From an uncultured Erysipelotrichaceae bacterium (GTDB lineage: Bacteria > Bacillota_I > Bacilli_A > Erysipelotrichales > Erysipelotrichaceae), in contig CALBGK010000256.1 of NCBI GenBank assembly GCA_937893115.1, positions 1 through 11,202 on the forward strand: a DNA stretch of 11,202 nt, in the 5' to 3' direction. This document shows, one piece after another, positions 1-5,419 of the stretch; the first letter of the stretch is position 1; each line of letters begins with the position of its first letter. The notes beneath the pieces were generated by a model that was not told where the DNA came from, searched no databases, and saw nothing but the letters and a program-made list of their open reading frames with translations. The position numbers and the translations under genes are program-made.

Positions 1-288
1 CGCAATCTGTGCAATCATGATATTTGTATTATCATCATCAGTAACCGCTATCACTGCTGATGCACTATCTACTTTAGCCTCACGTAGTTTATCAAAGTCC
101 GTTCCATCCCCAACAACAGATAGACCACCAAAATTGGACGCCAAACGTCTAAAGGAAGCATTGTTACTATCCATAATCAAAACATTTTCCCCCTCATCAG
201 AAAGAGTATTTGCAAGATATGCCCCAAGTCTTCCACAACCGATGATAACAGTATATGTATCCGGTTTTTTTGATTCAAAAAATTTCAT
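1..288 (-). CDS. trkA: TrkA-N (RCK/KTN) potassium uptake regulatory protein, 3' end cut by window edge
   Basis: The first 96 residues are visible and the frame is still open at base 1. They form a Rossmann-type RCK/KTN nucleotide-binding domain. The glycine motif G17-C-G19-R-L-G22 follows the first beta strand, an acidic residue (D40) closes the second strand (VLIMD), and a GDGTD segment sits at about 60-64, as in TrkA/KtrA proteins. In this family the cytoplasmic subunit binds NAD(H) or ATP/ADP and gates a membrane K+ transporter (TrkH/KtrB). Such a partner would be expected further downstream, outside the window. The start is ATG at 286-288, preceded by a near-perfect Shine-Dalgarno AAGGAGGT (294-301) that lies inside the end of the TPR gene. 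The two genes are separated by only three bases, so they are probably translationally coupled. The family call is secure. The exact type (TrkA or KtrA) cannot be settled without the rest of the protein. Confidence 0.88.
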   Translation of the reverse strand, partial: MKFFESKKPDTYTVIIGCGRLGAYLANTLSDEGENVLIMDSNNASFRRLASNFGGLSVVGDGTDFDKLREAKVDSASAVIAVTDDDNTNIMIAQIA

Positions 289-291
289 TAA

Positions 292-729
292 TTACCTCCT
301 TGTTACATGCCCTACTCCGTGTGTATCGTATTCAATATTTTTTTTATACACAACGTGATCAACACCACATTTATCATATTCAATTTCAATATTGTTGGGT
401 GGTTCGGGCGGAACATCACTTTCATCGAATGCACACATACCACATGAAATGAATGTTCCATATGTACTCAAATTATAATTTGCCGGACGATAGGTAGGAT
501 CTAGCGCTCTTGCTGCCCGAAAATGCTTCATAGCTGTAAGATGATCGCCTGTTTTTTCGAGAATGATACCTAATAAATTATGTGGTTCTGGTGCATGAGG
601 ATAACGCTCCATGGCTTGACAAATGAGTCCTATGCAGGATTTATATTTTCCTTCTGCAACAGAAGATTTAACTAATGCACAAAGTCGAGTTAGCTCATCA
701 CAATCTCGAATCACGTTTGTTTCTTTCAT
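292..729 (-). CDS. Small TPR-repeat protein with duplicated His/Cys-containing tail
   Basis: A 145-residue soluble protein with no signal peptide or membrane segment. Residues about 14-81 form two tetratricopeptide-like helical hairpins, with typical positions in NLLGIILEKTGDHLTAMKHF followed by A-x-x-LDP. TPRs bind partner proteins, so an adaptor role for the neighbouring K+ system is an inference. The C-terminal half is unusual. It has a CxxC (C96, C99) and then two copies of EYDxxGVxHV, at 117-126 and 133-142, offset by 16 residues and carrying C121, H125, H137 and H141. The start is ATG at 727-729 with SD AAAGGAG 8 bases upstream. It is the first gene of a transcript with trkA and lies directly downstream of a promoter bearing six TCAC half-sites. 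I do not recognise a named family for the tail. Confidence 0.82.
   Translation of the reverse strand: MKETNVIRDCDELTRLCALVKSSVAEGKYKSCIGLICQAMERYPHAPEPHNLLGIILEKTGDHLTAMKHFRAARALDPTYRPANYNLSTYGTFISCGMCAFDESDVPPEPPNNIEIEYDKCGVDHVVYKKNIEYDTHGVGHVTRR
294..301 (-). promoter_or_regulatory. Strong ribosome binding site of trkA inside the TPR gene end
   Basis: The minus strand reads AAGGAGGT, a full match to the anti-Shine-Dalgarno core, 5 bases before the trkA ATG. It also forms the last codons (Arg-Arg-stop) of the TPR gene. Ribosomes finishing the TPR protein therefore stop on the trkA initiation region. Confidence 0.8.
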
Positions 730-757
730 TGTCGGTGCTCCTTTCTTATTTGCTTAT

Positions 758-842
758 ATGGTACTGCAAATGATGTGACCTGCACGTGAGATAACAAGTA
801 ATTCTGTGAGCATGAGGTGAGAACTTTGTGAATAAATTGTGA
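758..842 (-). promoter_or_regulatory. Promoter of the TPR-trkA operon with six TCAC operator half-sites
   Basis: On the minus strand TCAC occurs at 775-778, 786-789, 806-809, 817-820, 828-831 and 839-842. The steps are 11, 20, 11, 11 and 11 bp. The half-sites read mostly YTCACA. Eleven-base head-to-tail repeats are the usual binding pattern of OmpR/PhoB-family regulators, and the gene directly upstream encodes one. A candidate -10, TACCAT (758-763), lies 11 bp from the nearest half-site. The half-sites cover the -35 region, as in activator-dependent Pho-box promoters. The 8-mer CATTTGCA (765-772) lies between the -10 and the first half-site and recurs at the same place in the kinase promoter. 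That makes three possible dimer sites. Regulator binding is inferred. The spacing is seen directly. Confidence 0.72.
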
Positions 843-846
843 GAGA

Positions 847-881
847 TAAAAATAAAAACCACTTTGATCAAGTCAAAGTGG
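847..881 (-). terminator. Rho-independent terminator of the kinase-regulator operon
   Basis: CCACTTTGA (859-867) pairs with TCAAAGTGG (873-881) in a perfect 9-bp stem with a 5-base loop. On the minus strand it is followed by TTTTTATTTTTA. It starts 8 bases after the response-regulator stop codon. It separates that operon from the TPR-trkA operon, whose most distal half-site (839-842) lies just beyond the U-tract. Confidence 0.9.
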
Positions 882-889
882 AAAAATGC

Positions 890-1588
890 TTACTCATCTA
901 CTAACCTATACCCTACACCAATTTCCGTTAAGATATATCTCGGTTTTGCAGGAATTGGTTCAATCTTACGACGAAGACCGGCCATCAAGGCTCTAAGTGC
1001 CTGTGTATCCGTCCCGTATCCAACACCATATATTTCTTTTAAGATATACTGTGTGGTAAGTACCTTGCCAATATTTTTAAAAAAAAGAGAAAGTAAACTG
1101 TATTCCATAGATGTAACATGGAGTGAATTTCCTGCTAAAAAAACTTTTCTTTTTTCCAAATCGATAGTAAGGTCGCCAACCGATAATATTGGTCGCAATT
1201 GTTGAGTAGTTGTTTTGTGTAAATGACGGATAGCAACTCGGATTCTCGCCATGAGTTCAGTTGCTGAAAATGGTTTTGTAAGATAATCATCCGCACCAGC
1301 ATCCAAAGCGGCAACCTTATCTTTATCCTGATCGCGAGCTGAAACTACAATAATCGGAATCTCCGACCAACTTCGGACTTTTTTGATAACTTCCATGCCA
1401 TCAAAATCCGGCAACCCTAAATCAAGAAGCATAAGATCAATATTCTGAGAAATTAATATGGACATAGCGTTCTGTGCCGTACTTGCTGTTTGATATGCAA
1501 ATCTTTCCTGTTTCAATATATAAACAATGAAATTACGAATTTGCTCATCGTCTTCTATTATCAAAATAGTTTCATTTTTGTTCATCAT
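890..1588 (-). CDS. kdpE: KdpE-like OmpR-family response regulator
   Basis: A 232-residue two-domain regulator. The receiver domain (about 6-122) has the acidic pocket E12-D13-D14, phosphoacceptor D56 (LLDLGLPDFDG), switch S83 and K105 in DDYLTKPF. The winged-helix DNA-binding domain (about 130-230) ends in a typical segment with TDTQALRALMAGLRRKIE and the wing GVGYRLVDE. The run DKDKVAALDAGADDYLTKPF is very close to KdpE. The chosen start is the ATG pair at 1583-1588, with SD GGAGG about 10 bases upstream. An in-frame ATG at 1669 would add 27 residues that match nothing and lie inside the kinase gene. The gene overlaps the kinase by 17 bases. It most likely controls K+ uptake genes. The adjacent trk operon and shared operators support this, but no kdpFABC is visible, so the symbol marks family only. 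Confidence 0.9.
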   Translation of the reverse strand: MMNKNETILIIEDDEQIRNFIVYILKQERFAYQTASTAQNAMSILISQNIDLMLLDLGLPDFDGMEVIKKVRSWSEIPIIVVSARDQDKDKVAALDAGADDYLTKPFSATELMARIRVAIRHLHKTTTQQLRPILSVGDLTIDLEKRKVFLAGNSLHVTSMEYSLLSLFFKNIGKVLTTQYILKEIYGVGYGTDTQALRALMAGLRRKIEPIPAKPRYILTEIGVGYRLVDE

Positions 1589-2987
1589 GAGAGTCATCCT
1601 CCAAAGGCAATGTAAAAGTAAAGGATGCACCGCCTTCTTTTCTGTTTTCAGCCCTGATATTTCCTCCATGTGCTTCTACAATCGATTGGCAAATTGCGAG
1701 TCCTAGCCCAACTCCACGCTGTTTAGCATCCGGACTTTTACTATAGCTAGTATAAAACATCTGAAAAATATAAGGAAGATCTTGTTCTGCAATGCCATGT
1801 CCATGATCTGTAACAGTTATGCTGGCATAATTATCATCTGTGCTAACACAGATTGAAATCTTATCATTCTTTTCAGTATGTTTAGCGGCATTATCCAAAA
1901 GATTGATAAGTACCTGACTGATTAATTTTGCATCCATAGGCACCATAACAACTCTTTCAGGCATTTCAACCTCAATAACTCGTTCAGGAAGCCGTTTTTC
2001 CATGACCATAAGCGCAGCTCCTATCGCTTCTTCCACAGCTTCTGGTTGCTTATTAAGTGTCAGTCTACCTTCCTGTAATTTTGTCAAATTAAGAATATTC
2101 TCCACCAAGCCATGAAGCCAATCTGCATAATTATATACATCTTTTGCTAATGCATATCTAGGATCATCAGGATCTGTCATATCTATCAACATTTCACTAG
2201 TACCCATTATGCCTGAAAGAGGAGTTCGAATATCATGAGAGATTGCTCTAAGTAAATTTCCGCGATAACGCTCCTGTGCTGTTTCTTCTCGGCTTTTTGC
2301 CTGGGCCTGTAAACTTCTTAATCGTTCCAAGGCTAGAGCGGCACTTTCAATAATAGAATGAAGCATTCTACTTTGTGATGAAGTCATTTTAGAACCTTTC
2401 TCTGCTGGAATGCGTAAAATGGCAAGAATCATATTTTTTTCAAATATCGGATAGTCATATTCATAATCGGTAATAATCTGATTATCACAAAATTGCCTCA
2501 TACGTTTGCAAAGTTCATAACAATCCTGCAGTTCGCGATGAATGATTATACCGTCCTCTCTATATTGTAAAAAAGTTTTTTCAGGCACACCATTTTCATC
2601 AAATAAAATACAGGAAGCATTACACCCAAGCGCCTCACTTGAGGTCTTAATCATGATTTCTGCAATAGCATTCATATCCTCTGCATCAGTCAAACAATTT
2701 GTCAAATGATATAAAGCATTGCTTTCTGCTTCACGTTCCTTCGCTTCGATAACAGCTTGCTTTACTTTTGTTGTCAACGCACTAGTCACAATAGATATTA
2801 CCATCATAATTGCAAATGTAATCAAATAGGTCATATCATTGACTTTAAAGGTGAAATACGGCACTGTAAAAAACCAATTAAAAAGCAGAATCGAAATAAC
2901 TGACGCGCAGATTCCATAAAGATAACCTTTGGTAATTAAAATTGACAGCAAACCATTTTTACCTACTTTTCTTATATATTTTTGCAC
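1572..2987 (-). CDS. kdpD: DUF4118 (KdpD-like) membrane sensor histidine kinase, short form
   Basis: A 471-residue kinase. Two membrane segments (about 14-38 and 53-73) contain the DUF4118 hallmark FFTVPYFTFKVND. A GAF-like region (about 95-225) follows, then the dimerization helix with H251 (SHDIRTPLSG), the N-box around N366 (LLDNAAKHT), G1 (DHGHGIAEQDL) and G2 (RGVGLGLAICQSIVEAHGG). All catalytic boxes are intact. Full KdpD (about 900 residues in E. coli) has an N-terminal KdpD/Usp sensory part and four membrane helices. Here the sensory part and the first two helices are absent. The start is GTG (2985-2987) with SD AGAGGTG just upstream. An in-frame TAG at 3048-3050 rules out a much longer protein, and the promoter ends right there. 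The partner regulator overlaps its 3' end. A signal linked to K+ or envelope state is inferred from the family. Confidence 0.87.
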   Translation of the reverse strand: MQKYIRKVGKNGLLSILITKGYLYGICASVISILLFNWFFTVPYFTFKVNDMTYLITFAIMMVISIVTSALTTKVKQAVIEAKEREAESNALYHLTNCLTDAEDMNAIAEIMIKTSSEALGCNASCILFDENGVPEKTFLQYREDGIIIHRELQDCYELCKRMRQFCDNQIITDYEYDYPIFEKNMILAILRIPAEKGSKMTSSQSRMLHSIIESAALALERLRSLQAQAKSREETAQERYRGNLLRAISHDIRTPLSGIMGTSEMLIDMTDPDDPRYALAKDVYNYADWLHGLVENILNLTKLQEGRLTLNKQPEAVEEAIGAALMVMEKRLPERVIEVEMPERVVMVPMDAKLISQVLINLLDNAAKHTEKNDKISICVSTDDNYASITVTDHGHGIAEQDLPYIFQMFYTSYSKSPDAKQRGVGLGLAICQSIVEAHGGNIRAENRKEGGASFTFTLPLEDDSHDEQK

Positions 2988-3003
2988 GGTACACCTCTTT
3001 TTA

Positions 3004-3035
3004 AGTATAATGCAAATGCTGTGAATTTTATGTGA
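3004..3035 (-). promoter_or_regulatory. Promoter and two-half-site operator of the kinase-regulator operon
   Basis: The minus strand has TCAC at 3021-3024 and 3032-3035, 11 bp apart. It also has the 8-mer CATTTGCA at 3011-3018 and a good -10, TATACT, at 3004-3009. The distances between -10, 8-mer and half-sites are identical to those in the TPR-trkA promoter. No good -35 exists at 17 bp (CATAAA), which fits activator dependence. Autoregulation by the encoded regulator is the natural inference. Confidence 0.7.
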
Positions 3036-3250
3036 GAATGGCTTTATCTAGCTTGTACCATATAAAAATAATTGTACTCATTTTTCGCGATAAAAGTGTA
3101 AAGGTTCAATCACAATTTTTCATTATTTGTTGCATCGTCGTTATAAATCAGGTAATATCATTATTTAATTCAACATAGAGTAAATATTATATTTTGACTT
3201 TCCAAATCTTAGTAAAATACATAAAACTCATAATTAATATTATTTATCAT

Positions 3251-3300
3251 TAAACATTGAGATAATATCATATTATCACGTTTTGGTTCATCAATGTTTA
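3251..3300 (-). repeat. Nested inverted repeat downstream of rlmD
   Basis: TAAACATTGA (3251-3260) pairs perfectly with TCAATGTTTA (3291-3300). Inside it GATAATA (3261-3267) pairs with TATTATC (3271-3277) around a 3-base loop. The two stems would stack on one side, leaving 13 unpaired bases on the other. There is no U-tract, so it is not a classical terminator. A 3' UTR fold or the remnant of a small element are both possible. Confidence 0.5.
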
Positions 3301-3354
3301 TTCATTTAATGATATTAAACTCCTTTTCAAGTTATTTAAAATTAAACTAAATCT

Positions 3355-3378
3355 ATTAATTCTCAATTTTGAATTAAT
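3355..3378 (-). terminator. Weak stem-loop just after rlmD, possible terminator
   Basis: ATTAATTC (3355-3362) pairs with GAATTAAT (3371-3378), an 8-bp AT-only stem beginning 4 bases after the rlmD stop codon. It lacks a clear U-tract, so terminator function is doubtful. Confidence 0.25.
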
Positions 3379-3382
3379 GTTT

Positions 3383-4708
3383 TCATTCCAATATATGTTC
3401 TTTTGTTTTTAATCTAGATAATAAGCATACTGTTTCAACATGCATGGTATGAGGGAACATATCATATGGATATATAGTATCAAAACTATAACCCTTTTCC
3501 TTAAATATTTGTAAGTCTCTAGCCAAAGTTGCCGGATTGCATGATACATATACTACCTTAGCTATATCGTGTTGAGCTATCTTATCAATAACTTCGATAT
3601 TTAGCCCCTTTCTTGGCGGATCGACAATAACGATATCCTTATCAAGCAGATACTTATCTAATCCATCTTTTGCATCACCTAAATAGAATTTCGCATTAGT
3701 AATGCCATTCATCTTGGCGTTCTGTTTGGCATCGTCAACTGCTTCTCTTACTATTTCTACACCAGTGACCTCTTTGACATGTTTAGCCATAAATAAAGAG
3801 ATAGTTCCTATACCAGAAAATAAATCTAGAACCTTAGTATTTGAATCGACATTAGCCAAGTTGAGAACCTTAGTATAAAGATTTAACATCTGTCCATGAT
3901 TGACCTGATAGAACGATTTTAAAGATATAGCTACTTCAATACCCCCAAAAGAATCAATTATGTAAGAAGAACCGTAAAGAACTTTTTCTTCATCGCCTAA
4001 GACAACATTGTCATCACCATGTTTCAAATTCAAAATAAAAGATTTAATCATCGGAAATTCTTCCACCATCATGGCAACTAAAGTATTGATATGAGGCAAA
4101 TTAAAAGTCTTAGTGACTAGAGCGACCATCACTTCTTTAGTACCATAAGACTCTTTGATGATGATATGTCTTAAATATTCACTTAAGGAATATTCTTTAA
4201 TTAATTCTTTTAGTCTATTTAATATCTTATTTTCTATTTCACTTTGTACAAAACATTTGTCAAATTCAACGATGTCATTAGAATTCTTGCGATAAAAGCC
4301 AATGCCCCTTTCTTTAACTGGAATTTGCACTTTATTGCGATAACCATCAATTAAGGGGCTCGGGGTGATATCTTTTACTTTGACATCCAATTTAGCCATT
4401 TTATTCATCGTGCTATCTAAGATATCTCTTTTTAGCTTAAGACCATAGTTATAGTCGACATGGCGAAGGTCACAACCTCCACACTTATAAGCTACCTTAC
4501 AAGGACTAGCTATGCGATACTTGCTAGGCTTAATCATCGTATCGATAATACCATAAGCTAAATTCTTTTTATGAGAGATGATCTTGACGATAGCCACTTC
4601 GTCTATCAACATCTGTTTGACAAAAATGACCAAGGAATCATATTTGCATATTCCTAAGCCATCTACTGTCATATCTGTACATTTACATTCTATCTTTTGA
4701 TTTTTCAT
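3383..4708 (-). CDS. rlmD: 23S rRNA (uracil-C5)-methyltransferase, RlmD/RlmCD (RumA/YefA) family
   Basis: A 441-residue SAM-dependent enzyme that makes 5-methyluridine in 23S rRNA. It has an N-terminal TRAM RNA-binding domain (about 1-60). Iron-sulfur cluster cysteines are C70, C76, C79 (CGGC) and C152. The SAM-binding loop is LDLFSGIGTISL (about 294-305), with DPPRKG at 363-368. The catalytic cysteine is C390 in SCNPATLARDL, and the C-terminal motif is HVETV (E425). All expected residues are present at normal family length. E. coli RlmD modifies U1939. B. subtilis YefA (RlmCD) modifies both U747 and U1939. The position after gatCAB matches the yefA neighbourhood, so dual specificity is plausible but cannot be read from the sequence. 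The start ATG (4706-4708) lies about 10 bases beyond a terminator and has no good SD. Expression is therefore by read-through or from a weak promoter at the U-tract. Confidence 0.93.
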   Translation of the reverse strand: MKNQKIECKCTDMTVDGLGICKYDSLVIFVKQMLIDEVAIVKIISHKKNLAYGIIDTMIKPSKYRIASPCKVAYKCGGCDLRHVDYNYGLKLKRDILDSTMNKMAKLDVKVKDITPSPLIDGYRNKVQIPVKERGIGFYRKNSNDIVEFDKCFVQSEIENKILNRLKELIKEYSLSEYLRHIIIKESYGTKEVMVALVTKTFNLPHINTLVAMMVEEFPMIKSFILNLKHGDDNVVLGDEEKVLYGSSYIIDSFGGIEVAISLKSFYQVNHGQMLNLYTKVLNLANVDSNTKVLDLFSGIGTISLFMAKHVKEVTGVEIVREAVDDAKQNAKMNGITNAKFYLGDAKDGLDKYLLDKDIVIVDPPRKGLNIEVIDKIAQHDIAKVVYVSCNPATLARDLQIFKEKGYSFDTIYPYDMFPHTMHVETVCLLSRLKTKEHILE

Positions 4709-4716
4709 ATATTTTC

Positions 4717-4748
4717 TTAATAAAAAACTTCATATTAAATGAAGTTTT
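4717..4748 (-). terminator. Rho-independent terminator of the ligA-gatCAB operon
   Basis: AAAACTTCAT (4724-4733) pairs with ATGAAGTTTT (4739-4748), a 10-bp stem with a 5-base loop. On the minus strand a run of T covers 4722-4727, partly shared with the stem. The stem overlaps the stop codon of the upstream membrane protein (4747-4749) and ends immediately before rlmD. It most likely sets a lower level for rlmD. Confidence 0.75.
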
Positions 4749-5373
4749 ATTCTGCTTCAGCTTCAGCTGTCTCTGTAGGTTCAGGCTCAGCAGTACTGCT
4801 TGGCGTCTCACCGCGCAACTCACTAGCTAATTCACTATCCAATGGTTCAGATACAACCTGAATGCTATAGTTAGACATCATCGCATTCTTAGTCAGCAAG
4901 ACATAATTCATGCCTTCATCTTCACTATCGATATAATTATAAGCATTGATAGCTAAATCGTACATCTTCTTAGAATCAGTTGAAGTGAAGTAAGTTGAAA
5001 TAGGAAGCTTTTTGTTAACTATATCATAAGCCTCTTTTATAATAGCTTCTAAATCTTCAGTAGTGATGCTGTCGACGGTGTCGATATTGACACGCATCTG
5101 GGCAGAAGTAAGTTCGATATTCACACTTTCAGCTTTACTCAAAGAACCTAACTCAGTCTCTAATTCACTCATCTGGCTATCAGTAATTGCTGGGTCGAGG
5201 TCGCCGACAAAGCGATCGCCGAAGATAGGAGTGCCTGTCTGCAATTGAGCTTGTAGTAGTATACCACCATAAACTAGTAAAGGAATACCAATAATACATA
5301 AGCCAATAATCAACACAAGAGCTGACCTAGATAATTTTTTGCGAGGATTTTTAACTTGTTTATTTTCATTCAT
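4747..5373 (-). CDS. Single-pass membrane-anchored protein of unknown function between gatB and rlmD
   Basis: A 208-residue protein I do not recognise. It has a short basic N-terminus (KNPRKKLSRS), one hydrophobic segment (about 18-41, LVLIIGLCIIGIPLLVYGG), an acidic mixed alpha/beta domain (about 50-185) and a low-complexity Thr/Glu/Pro/Ala tail. The charge pattern predicts the N-terminus inside and the domain outside the cell. There is no lipobox cysteine after the hydrophobic stretch, so it should stay as a membrane anchor. The start is ATG (5371-5373) with GGTGAT 4 bases upstream. A TTG four codons earlier (5383-5385) is a poorer choice. It follows gatB by 31 bases and is the last gene before the terminator. 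In Bacillus and Staphylococcus the gene between gatB and the yefA methyltransferase is dagK, which this protein does not resemble. Confidence 0.8.
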   Translation of the reverse strand: MNENKQVKNPRKKLSRSALVLIIGLCIIGIPLLVYGGILLQAQLQTGTPIFGDRFVGDLDPAITDSQMSELETELGSLSKAESVNIELTSAQMRVNIDTVDSITTEDLEAIIKEAYDIVNKKLPISTYFTSTDSKKMYDLAINAYNYIDSEDEGMNYVLLTKNAMMSNYSIQVVSEPLDSELASELRGETPSSTAEPEPTETAEAEAE

Positions 5374-5389
5374 ATTAATCACCAAAAGA

Positions 5390-5419
5390 ATTCTATCATA
5401 TAATTTATCGTTTGGCCAA
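5390..5419 (-). promoter_or_regulatory. Possible weak internal promoter before the membrane protein gene
   Basis: The minus strand has TTGGCC (5414-5419) and TAGAAT (5390-5395) separated by 18 bp, overlapping the end of gatB. The -35 matches 4 of 6 and the -10 matches 5 of 6 consensus bases. The gap is very AT-rich, so a chance match is possible. Confidence 0.25.

Larger units (their letters stand above)
3036..3382. other. AT-rich intergenic stretch without a gene
   Basis: About 350 bases between the rlmD stop and the kinase operon promoter. I find no supported coding frame, tRNA or known riboswitch. It contains several AT-rich inverted repeats (listed separately) that could form the 3' end of the rlmD transcript. 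It also marks the border between the conserved housekeeping block and the K+ signalling block. Confidence 0.6.

Noticed and set aside
775..842. The repeated TCAC units as a CRISPR-like or satellite array
   Set aside because: The repeated unit is only about 5-6 bases with variable fill and helical-turn spacing. This fits regulator half-sites, not CRISPR repeats.
864..1205. Plus-strand open frame opposite the response regulator
   Set aside because: It lies antisense to a clearly conserved gene, runs through the terminator stem and encodes no recognisable domain. The same holds for plus-strand frames at 17-358, 5063-5248, 5547-5855 and 8774-9046.
1589..1669. Longer N-terminus for the response regulator, from an ATG at 1669
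   Set aside because: The extra 27 residues lie inside the kinase gene, match no receiver-domain sequence and have no SD. The ATG at 1588 has GGAGG at proper distance and gives the normal family length.
3072..3103. A second promoter TTTACA to TACAAT upstream of the kinase operon
   Set aside because: The spacer is about 20 bp, too long for a usual sigma-70 promoter. The site is far from the gene, while a better promoter lies at 3004-3035.
3036..3382. A replication origin or DnaA-box cluster in the AT-rich gap
   Set aside because: I could not find TTATCCACA-like boxes, and no dnaA, dnaN or parAB genes are adjacent.
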